In this document: positions 16,466 through 24,609 of the stretch, one piece after another
Position numbering within the stretch: position 1 is the stretch's first letter
How the letters are laid out: every line of letters begins with the position of its first letter
Origin: Bacteroidales bacterium UBA1192
GTDB taxonomy: Bacteria > Bacteroidota > Bacteroidia > Bacteroidales > Bacteroidaceae
Direction of reading: 5' to 3'
DNA: 42,622 nt
Assembly (NCBI GenBank): GCA_002310175.1
Contig: DBYG01000060.1
Coordinates: forward strand, 91,541-134,162
Notes under the pieces: model-generated
Told to the model about the DNA's origin: nothing
What the model saw: only the letters and a program-made list of their open reading frames with translations
The model's database searches: none
Translations under genes and position numbers: made by a program

Positions 16466-16738
16466 ATGAAGAAAAAATTTAATTGGAAGGGCCTTTGTGC
16501 CGTGGTGGTAATTGCATTCTTTGCTTACCAGTATTGTGTTCCACAAAAAGCTAAGTTTTTCATGGCTAATGTTGAGGCATTAAGCTCTGACAGTAAAGAT
16601 GAAGGTGGAGCCTCTAACAAATGGCCATGTTGGAGTGACGTTAAGGATGGTGATGGAGTCTGGGTGTGTGGAAATCCTTGTGTATGGAAGGAACATAAGA
16701 AAGCTCATAAAGGTAAGAGCAATTGTTATTCCAACTGA
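16466..16738 (+). CDS. NVEALA-family Cys-rich exported peptide, module B
   Basis: The peptide has 90 residues with a Lys-rich start, a hydrophobic segment (10-24) and an exact MANVEALSSD leader end (Glu-Ala-Leu at 37-39), the defining motif of the Bacteroidales NVEALA family. The core has four Cys (55, 68, 72, 87) with Trp, Gly and Lys between them, suggesting a compact disulfide-bonded product. Known family members are exported Cys-rich peptides of uncertain activity. A hairpin follows 9 bp after the stop codon, then the module B beta-propeller gene. No lanthionine, radical-SAM or ABC-peptidase genes are present, so the mature form is probably not made by those routes. Confidence 0.85.
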   Translation: MKKKFNWKGLCAVVVIAFFAYQYCVPQKAKFFMANVEALSSDSKDEGGASNKWPCWSDVKDGDGVWVCGNPCVWKEHKKAHKGKSNCYSN

Positions 16739-16747
16739 TGAAAGAAC

Positions 16748-16778
16748 GCATCGGGACACTATAATGGTGTCCTGATGC
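16748..16778 (+). terminator. Strong stem-loop directly after peptide gene B
   Basis: GCATCGGGACAC (16748-16759) pairs with GTGTCCTGATGC (16767-16778), with one G-U pair and a seven-base loop. There is no long T run. Its position matches the hairpins after peptide genes A and C. Confidence 0.7.
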
Positions 16779-16802
16779 TTATACTCATTAAATAAAAGAC
16801 TT

Positions 16803-17810
16803 ATGAATAAAATCGTCCCACTGCTATTTGCCATTGTATTCTTATTTACTTCATGCAATGGAACGGAAAGAAATATTTTCCTCACAAAGAATAATTGTAT
16901 TAAGAATGAAATAAAGGGAGATACAATTAAAGCTGTAAAGGTTCTTTCCAGTGACACTTTGTTATTATCAATAGATGATATACTGCTGTTTAATAATTTA
17001 ATTCTTGTTGAATGTCTTGAACAAAGCACATTTATATTCAACATATTTGATTTATGTGGAAATAAAATAAGCGCATTTGGCAAAATAGGTCGTGCTGAAA
17101 ATGAATTCTCTGATGGAACGGGCCTGTGCGGACAATATGATTTTAAGACTATTGTTGTTAATGATGTAAATTCTGCAGCAATAAAATTTATTGATATACA
17201 ATCCTCAATTGAATCCAATCAATGTATTGTATCAAGCAAAAAACCAACCTCACAAAGAGTGCTAAATGCATCAGTAATAAAAGACTCTTTAATGGTGTTT
17301 GAGCAAGAAACTCTTGATAACTATGAACTAGTAATAAGATCTATTGATAATAGAAAAAACAACGAACAAATAGAGTTATATAAACCGACAAACAATCCAT
17401 TCAGCAAGTATCGTAGTTTTATGAAAGCAAATAGTGAAAAGCAAATAATTGCATTAGCTATGAGCCGTATGAATCAGGTTAATTTCCTTTCACTGGAAAG
17501 CGGACAGAGGTCATCATGCTCTCTATATCAGGAACCTACATACCCCGATAAAAACGATGATAAAAAGATGGTTTATTATTGCGACATAGCAGCATCAGAT
17601 AATTTTGTTTATGCATTATATATGAATCAAACTTATAATGAATCTTATGAGGTTGAAAAACCGATGGAGATACATGTATTTACTTGGGATGGATGTTTCT
17701 ATAAAAAAATATGTGTTAACGAATCTATTTGTAGATTATCTGTTGATTCAAATGACAAAATAATGATTGCAAGGGACATTAATGACAATGTCTATAAATA
17801 TTACCTCTAA
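16803..17810 (+). CDS. 6-bladed beta-propeller lipoprotein, module B
   Basis: The protein has 335 residues with a lipoprotein signal ending in LFTSC. The segment FDLCGNKISAFGKIGRAENEF corresponds to the blade motif seen in the module A protein (GNFVRKIGNVGRGHGEY), and further beta-rich repeats fill the protein, ending in DSNDKIMIARDINDNVYKYYL. It starts 25 bp after the peptide B hairpin and is followed 5 bp later by the CxxC lipoprotein gene, the reverse of the order in module A. It is probably a binding protein at the envelope. The low overall similarity to its two relatives suggests each recognises its own partner. Confidence 0.7.
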   Translation: MNKIVPLLFAIVFLFTSCNGTERNIFLTKNNCIKNEIKGDTIKAVKVLSSDTLLLSIDDILLFNNLILVECLEQSTFIFNIFDLCGNKISAFGKIGRAENEFSDGTGLCGQYDFKTIVVNDVNSAAIKFIDIQSSIESNQCIVSSKKPTSQRVLNASVIKDSLMVFEQETLDNYELVIRSIDNRKNNEQIELYKPTNNPFSKYRSFMKANSEKQIIALAMSRMNQVNFLSLESGQRSSCSLYQEPTYPDKNDDKKMVYYCDIAASDNFVYALYMNQTYNESYEVEKPMEIHVFTWDGCFYKKICVNESICRLSVDSNDKIMIARDINDNVYKYYL

Positions 17811-17815
17811 GCTAT

Positions 17816-18391
17816 ATGAGCTCAAGTATTCGATTCATATTATTCTTTTTACCAGTTGTAATTGCATTATCAGGCTGTGGAAATGTCTCGCGTGTATATG
17901 ATGATATAAAAAGATTAAAGGAACAACCTATCAATATGGATGTTTCTTTAATGATGAATTTGTCAAAGAATCATGATCTAAATGAAAAGAGTGAAATAAC
18001 ATTTGTCGAATACTTTGATTCAACAGAATGTACGCCATGTGCAATTAGCAGATTGTATATGTGGGATTTATTTATAAATAAGCACAAGGAGTACAATGAC
18101 ATGGTTAAGTATGTATTCATTTTTACCGCATTTGACACTATTGATATTGCAATTGATAATTATATTATCAATAATCAGTTGGTATCAGGTTATTGGGATT
18201 CTTGTGGCTCTTTTATAAAAAACAATCCCCATATACCCCAAAACACGAAAATGCACTCGTTTTTGTTGGACCAAAACAATAAGATAACTCTTATTGGCAA
18301 TCCATTATTTAATAATAAAATTGAGAAACTACTAAACAAAATAGTCAGAAAAAGACTAAAAAGTAACATTATCATGAATGCCAAGGAATAG
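17816..18391 (+). CDS. Thioredoxin-like CxxC lipoprotein, module B
   Basis: The protein has 191 residues with a lipoprotein signal ending in ALSGC. TFVEYFDSTECTPCAISRL gives a strand followed by Cys72-Thr-Pro-Cys75, a redox-type motif. HSFLLDQNNKITLIGNPLFN near the C-terminus is the strand pair typical of TlpA-like proteins. It lies 5 bp after the beta-propeller gene. The presence of such a protein in each of the three peptide modules suggests disulfide chemistry on the peptide, which remains inference. The redox direction (oxidase, isomerase or reductase) cannot be read from sequence. Confidence 0.7.
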   Translation: MSSSIRFILFFLPVVIALSGCGNVSRVYDDIKRLKEQPINMDVSLMMNLSKNHDLNEKSEITFVEYFDSTECTPCAISRLYMWDLFINKHKEYNDMVKYVFIFTAFDTIDIAIDNYIINNQLVSGYWDSCGSFIKNNPHIPQNTKMHSFLLDQNNKITLIGNPLFNNKIEKLLNKIVRKRLKSNIIMNAKE

Positions 18392-18416
18392 ATCATTCAG
18401 AGCAGTTATGTTAATA

Positions 18417-18821
18417 ATGAAAGCATTTCAAAAAATTAAAAAAAATGATAGGCGTAATAAATACGTATTGTTTTGCGCGTTAACAACGGTTCTTATAACA
18501 GGTTGCTACAGCACAACAGACGGAGTTATTTCTGTACGCCGTGACACAGTAAACGTGGGCCGTGCAAATGTGGGTGACTCAGTGTGCGCTACGTTCAAGT
18601 TCAGGAACAACACCTACGCTACGCAAACGGTAACATTCCTGCCTGAATGTGACTGCACAACCGTAAGTGCGGAGAGCATAAGGATTGAGCCGCACAGACG
18701 CGGCAGCATTGAAGTAAAGGTTGCGGTTGAAACAAAGGGGGAGTTTACCAAGTACGTGTATGTGCAGGCCGCCGGTGGTGATGAGTTCTTTACCGTAAGC
18801 ATAAAAGGACGCGGTAAGTGA
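18417..18821 (+). CDS. DUF1573 lipoprotein
   Basis: From ATG 18417 the protein has 134 residues. In-frame ATGs at 18378 and 18408 are possible; the later one gives the most compact lipoprotein signal, ending in LITGC. The mature part is one DUF1573 domain: FKFRNNTYATQTVTFLPECDCTTV followed by IEPHRRGSIEVKVAVETKGEFTKYVYVQ, an immunoglobulin-like fold. It has the conserved Cys-Asp-Cys of the family. DUF1573 lipoproteins often accompany thioredoxin-like genes in Bacteroidetes, as here. Base composition changes near its start, from AT-rich upstream to GC-richer downstream. Confidence 0.75.
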   Translation: MKAFQKIKKNDRRNKYVLFCALTTVLITGCYSTTDGVISVRRDTVNVGRANVGDSVCATFKFRNNTYATQTVTFLPECDCTTVSAESIRIEPHRRGSIEVKVAVETKGEFTKYVYVQAAGGDEFFTVSIKGRGK

Positions 18822-18878
18822 GAAATTGAGACTTAGAACCTAACAGATTCATAGTATTAACCGATAAAGAGACATAAT

Positions 18879-20369
18879 ATGAAACTACCCTCTCCAAAGT
18901 TACTGCTGTACATGGGACTGGCGGCGCACACGGTTTGCAGCGGTCAAGTTATAGGCCCGCGCACCCTGACCATGCAGCAGGTGGTGGAACTGGCGCAGGA
19001 GAATTCAATATCTGCAATGAGTAACCGCAACACGTTTGCGGCGCAGTACTGGAGTTACCGTTCATACAAGGCGGAACTCAGGCCATCACTTAACCTCAGT
19101 GCCAACTTGGCACAGTTCAACCGCTCACTGGTAGCACTGCAGGACTATAACACTGGTACAATCAGCTACCGTGCCAACTACAACCTGAACAATGACGCTA
19201 CGCTCTATGTGAGCCAGAGCGTGCCCTGGACGGGCGGTACGCTGTCACTATCAACAAACCTGTCACGGCTGGACCAGTACAGCCCTGCAAGGCTTACCAC
19301 CTACTATGCGCAGCCCATCTATCTGAGTTATGCGCAGAGCCTGTGGGGTTTCAACCGTTTCAAGTGGGACAAGAAGACCGAGCCCAAGCAGTATGAAGTG
19401 GCCAAGCGTCAGTACATAGAGAGTATGGAACAGGTTAACCAGACGGCTGTCTCATATTTCTGGAGTTATGTGAGCGCAAAGGAAAGCTATGACCGTGCAA
19501 GCAAGAGTTTTGAGGACAGCAAACGGTTGTTTGAGGCCGGGCAGACACGTTTCAGCATGGGTACAATAACACGTGATGACCTGATGCAGATTGAGGTTAC
19601 CATGCTTAATGACTCATTGTCACTTACATCAAGCAGGGTGAGCCTTAGGAGTGCTCTTAACCGTCTGTGCTCATACATAGGTTACAAGGAAGACACAGAA
19701 CTCAACTTATTAATAGACTATGAGATTCCGGATATAACGCTTGATTATGATGATGTGCTGGAGCGTGCTCTTGAGAACTCATCATTCAACCTGAGCCAGG
19801 AGATAAGCTACACCAATACGGAGCGTAACATTGCTCAGGCCAAGGCTAACCGCGGCATGTCGGCCAGCGTGAATGCGCGGTTCGGCATGTCAGGTTCTGC
19901 TGACAGGTTGGGTGATACATTTGTGCAGTTGAAGGACCAGGAGGTGGTGGGCGTTTCACTTAACATTCCCATTCTGGACTGGGGGCTGGCACGCGGCCGG
20001 GTGCGTATGGCCGAGGCCAATGCCCTGACTACCCGTAACAGTCTGGAACAGTCAATGATTGACTACCGCCAGAACCTGTTTACGCAGGTGATGCAGTTCA
20101 ATGACCAACATAGCCGTTGCGAGATCTCAAAACGTGCGGCGAATCTGGCTGAGGAGAGTTACCAGCTGGCGCTCAAGAGTTTTGGAAGCGGTAACATGGA
20201 TATGACCAGGTTGGACCAGTTGAAGCAGAAGCGGGACAGTGCGCTGAGTTCTTACCTGAGCAATGTGGCGAGTTTCTGGAGTTACTACTTTGGGATAAGG
20301 AAAGCTACTCTGTTTGACTATATATCTGGCACGGACATAAATGCGGAATTTGACAAACTCATAAAATAA
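18879..20369 (+). CDS. TolC-family outer-membrane efflux protein
   Basis: The protein has 496 residues: an N-terminal signal (VCSGQ), then two long coiled helical halves typical of the OEP fold. Recognisable parts are RTLTMQQVVELAQENSISAM near the start, IPILDWGLARGRVRMAEA (about 365-382), and FGSGNMDMTRLDQLKQKRDSALSSYLSNVASFWSYYFGIRKATLFDY near the end. It forms the outer-membrane channel of the tripartite pump encoded downstream. The gene order tolC, adaptor, RND, RND is one operon. The DNA is clearly GC-richer than the peptide modules on both sides. Confidence 0.88.
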   Translation: MKLPSPKLLLYMGLAAHTVCSGQVIGPRTLTMQQVVELAQENSISAMSNRNTFAAQYWSYRSYKAELRPSLNLSANLAQFNRSLVALQDYNTGTISYRANYNLNNDATLYVSQSVPWTGGTLSLSTNLSRLDQYSPARLTTYYAQPIYLSYAQSLWGFNRFKWDKKTEPKQYEVAKRQYIESMEQVNQTAVSYFWSYVSAKESYDRASKSFEDSKRLFEAGQTRFSMGTITRDDLMQIEVTMLNDSLSLTSSRVSLRSALNRLCSYIGYKEDTELNLLIDYEIPDITLDYDDVLERALENSSFNLSQEISYTNTERNIAQAKANRGMSASVNARFGMSGSADRLGDTFVQLKDQEVVGVSLNIPILDWGLARGRVRMAEANALTTRNSLEQSMIDYRQNLFTQVMQFNDQHSRCEISKRAANLAEESYQLALKSFGSGNMDMTRLDQLKQKRDSALSSYLSNVASFWSYYFGIRKATLFDYISGTDINAEFDKLIK

Positions 20370-20376
20370 CATCGCT

Positions 20377-20410
20377 TGGCTATGGCTGTTGGCTATTGGC
20401 TATTGGCCTC
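20377..20410. repeat. Heptanucleotide repeat array between tolC-like and adaptor genes
   Basis: About five units of TGGCTAT with small changes lie in the junction just after the TolC-like gene: one 6-base unit, then four 7-base units from 20383 to 20410. A second array with a different heptamer lies at the next junction (21528-21576). Confidence 0.7.
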
Positions 20411-20435
20411 CATCCGGCGGAAAAAACATGAATAT

Positions 20436-21536
20436 ATGAACAGGTTTTTTATTACAGTATTAACGCTTACAATGGTTGTTCCGTTTGTTTGCGGGTGCAA
20501 GGGTAAGAACAAAGATAAGGAGTCTGATGAGGATAAAACTGAGATGGCTCGTGGCAGTTACAATGCCGAAAAGAATGTGGTTACAGTGGTGCCGTTGGAG
20601 CGTAAGGTCTTTAACAAGCAGTTGGTTTGTAACGGAAAACTGGAGGCACAGAGCAAGGTGACCTTGCAGTTCAGCGGACAGGGCAAGGTGGCTGAGATAA
20701 ATGTGCGTGACGGCCAGAAGGTGCAGAAGGGCCAGGTGCTAGCATCACTTGACAAGGAGCAGCCTCGCCGCCAATTGGAGCAGGCACGCCTGGCGTATGA
20801 CAAGGCGGAGATACAGTTGGCAGACCGCCTTCTGAACTATGGTTATACTATAGCTGATACCGCAAGTATTCCGGCGGAGCAGAAACGCCTTATCTATATA
20901 AACTCAGGGTTCATAGATGCACAGATGGCACTTGAGAACGCCGAGCGCACATACCGCGAGTGTGACCTGAAGGCTCCCTACAGCGGTAAGGTGGCCAGCC
21001 TGAAGGGACGCGTATATGAGCAGGGCGGGCAACTGTGTACACTGATTGATGACAGCCGCTACTTAGTTAGGTTCAGCGTGCTTGAGACGGAGTACAAGTT
21101 TGTTTATGAGGGCCAGCAGGTGCTGGTGTCACCGTTTGTTGATGCAGGTGTTGTGATGAAGGGCTCAATACTGTCAATAAATCCTACTGTTGACCAGAAC
21201 GGCCAGATAGCAGTTACGGCACAGGTGCCTGGGGCCGATGTGCTGATGGACGGCATGAACGTGCGCATAACGGTGGAGAACAGCGTTGTTGACCAGATGG
21301 TGGTACCCAAGAGTGCGGTGGTGATAAGGGATAACATGGAGGTGCTGTTCCGCATTGATCCTGAGACAGGGCACAGCCTGTGGACCTACGTGAACGTGCT
21401 TATGTCAAACACCACGGAGTATGTAGTGGAGGCCAACAATGACCGTGGCGCAGACCTTAACATAGGTGACCTGATCATTACCAGTGGCAACCTGAACTTA
21501 GGTGATGATGCTGAGGTGGTAATTGAGGACAATTGA
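20436..21536 (+). CDS. RND efflux membrane-fusion (periplasmic adaptor) lipoprotein
   Basis: The protein has 366 residues from ATG 20436, chosen because it gives a lipoprotein signal (VVPFVCGC); the open frame extends to 20376 through the repeat array. The barrel-sandwich (biotinyl-lipoyl-like) halves are seen at VTLQFSGQGKVAEINVRDGQKVQKGQVLASLDK and LKAPYSGKVASLKGRVYEQGGQL, with a short helical hairpin between and a beta-barrel after. It links the RND subunits to the TolC-like channel. Its stop codon (21534-21536) lies inside the second heptamer array. Confidence 0.85.
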   Translation: MNRFFITVLTLTMVVPFVCGCKGKNKDKESDEDKTEMARGSYNAEKNVVTVVPLERKVFNKQLVCNGKLEAQSKVTLQFSGQGKVAEINVRDGQKVQKGQVLASLDKEQPRRQLEQARLAYDKAEIQLADRLLNYGYTIADTASIPAEQKRLIYINSGFIDAQMALENAERTYRECDLKAPYSGKVASLKGRVYEQGGQLCTLIDDSRYLVRFSVLETEYKFVYEGQQVLVSPFVDAGVVMKGSILSINPTVDQNGQIAVTAQVPGADVLMDGMNVRITVENSVVDQMVVPKSAVVIRDNMEVLFRIDPETGHSLWTYVNVLMSNTTEYVVEANNDRGADLNIGDLIITSGNLNLGDDAEVVIEDN

Positions 21537-21576
21537 CAATGGACAATGGACAATTGACAATTGATAATTGACTATG
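21528..21576. repeat. Seven-unit heptanucleotide array spanning adaptor stop and RND start
   Basis: Seven consecutive 7-bp units occur, consensus GACAATT/GACAATG, the last two diverged (GATAATT, GACTATG). The TGA stop of the adaptor gene (21534-21536) and the ATG of the RND gene (21574-21576) are both built from the repeats. Confidence 0.85.
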
Positions 21577-24500
21577 TTCAAGGGATTGATAAGACGGCCT
21601 ATTGCGGTTACCATGGTGCTTGTTGCAGTCATGGTATTGGGTATAGCGGCCATAAGGAAGCTGCCGGTATCACTGGTGCCGGACATAAACATACCACAGA
21701 TAACGGTGCAGGTGACATCGGCTGACCGCAGTGCGCGTGAACTGAATGACCTGCTGCTATCACCGCTGCGTGGGCAGTTGGTACAGACGGCCCATCTGAA
21801 GGATATTACATGCACGGCCAAGGACGGCAGCGGACTGATTCAGATGACATTTGACTACGGTGCTGATGCTGATTACATCTTTATTGATGTGAATGAGCGT
21901 GTGGACCGTGCCACCAGCGGCTGGCCGGCTGAGGAGGAGCGCCCCATGATAGCACTCGCCAGCGCCACTGATATACCTGCTTTCTTTATAAACGTATCAC
22001 TTAAGGACGGTAACAGGGCAGGTAACCAGCGTTACCTGGAGATGAGTGATTTTACACGCCAGGTCATAGTACGCCGTCTGGAGCAACTGCCGGAGGTGGC
22101 AATGGTGGATATTTCAGGACAGGTGTTCCCGCAGTTGCTCATTATCCCGGATATGGAGAAACTGCGTGCCATAGGTGCCGACGAGAACACCCTGAGCAGT
22201 GCCATACAGGGTGCCAATGTACGCTTAGGCAGCCTGTCGATACGTGACGGCGAGTACCGGTTTGACGTACGCTTTGAGTCAAGCGTGGTGACACGTGAGG
22301 ATGTGGAGAACGTGTGGCTCAAGTTAGGCGGGCGTACATACCAGATAAAGGATCTGGCTGAGGTGCGTGAGGAGCAGCAACGCGTAAAGGGCATGGTGAA
22401 GAGTGACGGCAGCCAGTGCGTTACGCTGGCTGTGATTAAGCGTTCTGATGCACGCATGGCTGAACTGCGTGACGGCATACAGGGGCTGATGGACGCTTTT
22501 GAACGGGACTATCCGGATTTGCAGTTCCAGGTTACGCGTGACCAGACGGAACTGCTGGACTACTCCATAAACAATATGGTAAGGAACCTTCTGTTCGGTG
22601 CCCTGTTTGCCTGTATAATCATTTTTTTCTTCATGCAGGATGTACGCAGCCCGCTGCTGGTGGTCATTACCATTCCTACGGCACTGATACTGTCATTCCT
22701 GTTCTTCTATGTGATAGGCATCTCCATAAATATCATATCACTGTCAGGCCTGGTGCTGGGACTGGGTATGATGGTTGATAACTCTATTATTACCATAGAC
22801 AACATAACCCAGCGCTGGCAGAAGGGAGAACTCCTGGCCGATGCATGCGTATATGGCACGCAGGAGGTGTTCACACCTATGCTCAGTTCTGTGCTTACCA
22901 CCTGCGCCATATTCATTCCGCTTATATTCATGAGCGGTATAGCAGGTGCCCTGTTCTATGATGAGGCTATGGCTGTTACCATAACACTGCTATCGGCTCT
23001 CATAGTATCAGTGCTGGTAATACCGGTATTCTATTACAGGTTCTACAAGGGTCAGCCCTGCTTTACACCAAACAGGTTTATAAGCCGCATCAGTGTGGGT
23101 AATATGACAGGTGGTTATGACCGCATACTGAGCTGGTTTTTCCGCCGCAGGGGTGTGATGTGGGGTATATTCGCTGTGGCCGTGGTGCTTATAGGCGTGC
23201 TGTTTGTGAATCTGGACAAACAGAAGTTGCCTACACTTTCACATAGTGATACTCTGGTAAATATTGAGTGGAACGAGCGTATATCAATAGAGGAGAACAA
23301 CCGCCGCTGCGAGGAGATAGTGGCGCAGTTCCCGGGTAAGGTGGAGCAATATACCGCCATGACAGGTGCGCAGCAGTTTGCGTTGTCTCATACACGTGAG
23401 ATAGGTCTGTCAGAGGCCATATTATACCTTAAGGCGGGCAGCACAAAGGATATTGAGGATATTGAGAATGAGGTGGCCGGTTATATTACAAGACATTGGC
23501 CTGAGGCGGTCCATGACTGTCAGGCATCAGGCAACATATTTGACATGCTGTTCTCTGACAAGGAGGCCCCGCTTGTGGCCAGGATAAAGCGTACTGACGG
23601 TTCCACACCGGAGCCGGAGCAGCTTACTACGCTGCTGGCATCAATACGCACGGCCATGCCTGGCGTGGAGATACAGCCTGCCGAATGGAACGAGTACATT
23701 GAGCTTATCACGGATCCGGAGCGTCTGGCTCTGTATGACGTGAGTTTTAACCAGATACTGGGCTACCTGCAGAACTCCATGAACGCAAGTTCTGTGCTAC
23801 GGATACAGAAGGGCGACATTTCAATGCCTGTGGTGATAGGCGTGGGCAACAAGGAGGCCCGTGACCTGATACAGGGCAGTTACATTGAGACGCGTGGAGG
23901 ACGCGTGCCGTTGGAAATACTTCTTAAAGAGACGCGTAACCGTGACCTTAAGCAGATAACAAGCGGTGTGGACGGTGAGTTCTATCCGCTGGTACTGGAT
24001 GTGAAGGGTAAGGAGGCCCGCCGTGTGATGGATGTAGTCAGTAAGGTAGTACGCGGGGATGACCGGTTTGACGTGAGCTTTAGCGGTACCTATTTCTCTA
24101 ACCGTGAGATGATAAAAGAGCTTTGCGGTGTGCTGGTTATTTCAATACTGTTGCTGTTCTTTATCCTGGCGGCACAGTTTGAGAGTCTGGTGCAGCCGTT
24201 CATCATACTGAGTGAGCTGATAATTGACATATTCGCCGTGCTGGGCATTCTTTGGCTGTTTGGCGAGAGCCTGAACCTTATGTCCATGATAGGTATGGTG
24301 GTCATGTGCGGTATAGTAATCAATGACTCCATACTTAAGGTGGATACCATAAACCGTCTGCGTGAAAAGGGAATGGGCCTGAAGCATGCTATTCTGGAAG
24401 CTGGCGGACGCCGTCTGAAGGCTATCATCATGACATCGCTCACTACCATTCTGGCCATTGCTCCGTTCCTGGTACGCGGTGACATGGGTAGTGACTTGCA

Positions 24501-24609
24501 ATACCCGCTGTCACTGGCTCTTATAAGCGGTATGGTGGCCGGTACGTTTGTGAGCGTGTTCTTTGTACCTCTGGCCTATTATGTAATCTACAAGCGCACG
24601 GAGAAATGA
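21574..24609 (+). CDS. RND efflux transporter subunit 1 (HAE1/AcrB-type)
   Basis: The protein has 1011 residues from ATG 21574. RND hallmarks: MFKGLIRRPIAVTMVLVAVMVLG first membrane segment, KLPVSLVPDINIPQITVQV, the paired large periplasmic loops, the TM4 motif GLVLGLGMMVDNSIITIDNI, the TM10-11 region IIDIFAVLGILWLFGESLNLMSMIGMVVMCGIVINDSI, and MTSLTTILAIAPF. It is proton-driven and located in the inner membrane. Its last codon overlaps the next RND gene by ATGA, so the two should be made together, as in heteromeric pumps of MdtBC type. The substrate is unknown. The position between peptide modules suggests peptide export, but an ordinary drug or lipid pump is equally compatible. Confidence 0.9.
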   Translation: MFKGLIRRPIAVTMVLVAVMVLGIAAIRKLPVSLVPDINIPQITVQVTSADRSARELNDLLLSPLRGQLVQTAHLKDITCTAKDGSGLIQMTFDYGADADYIFIDVNERVDRATSGWPAEEERPMIALASATDIPAFFINVSLKDGNRAGNQRYLEMSDFTRQVIVRRLEQLPEVAMVDISGQVFPQLLIIPDMEKLRAIGADENTLSSAIQGANVRLGSLSIRDGEYRFDVRFESSVVTREDVENVWLKLGGRTYQIKDLAEVREEQQRVKGMVKSDGSQCVTLAVIKRSDARMAELRDGIQGLMDAFERDYPDLQFQVTRDQTELLDYSINNMVRNLLFGALFACIIIFFFMQDVRSPLLVVITIPTALILSFLFFYVIGISINIISLSGLVLGLGMMVDNSIITIDNITQRWQKGELLADACVYGTQEVFTPMLSSVLTTCAIFIPLIFMSGIAGALFYDEAMAVTITLLSALIVSVLVIPVFYYRFYKGQPCFTPNRFISRISVGNMTGGYDRILSWFFRRRGVMWGIFAVAVVLIGVLFVNLDKQKLPTLSHSDTLVNIEWNERISIEENNRRCEEIVAQFPGKVEQYTAMTGAQQFALSHTREIGLSEAILYLKAGSTKDIEDIENEVAGYITRHWPEAVHDCQASGNIFDMLFSDKEAPLVARIKRTDGSTPEPEQLTTLLASIRTAMPGVEIQPAEWNEYIELITDPERLALYDVSFNQILGYLQNSMNASSVLRIQKGDISMPVVIGVGNKEARDLIQGSYIETRGGRVPLEILLKETRNRDLKQITSGVDGEFYPLVLDVKGKEARRVMDVVSKVVRGDDRFDVSFSGTYFSNREMIKELCGVLVISILLLFFILAAQFESLVQPFIILSELIIDIFAVLGILWLFGESLNLMSMIGMVVMCGIVINDSILKVDTINRLREKGMGLKHAILEAGGRRLKAIIMTSLTTILAIAPFLVRGDMGSDLQYPLSLALISGMVAGTFVSVFFVPLAYYVIYKRTEK

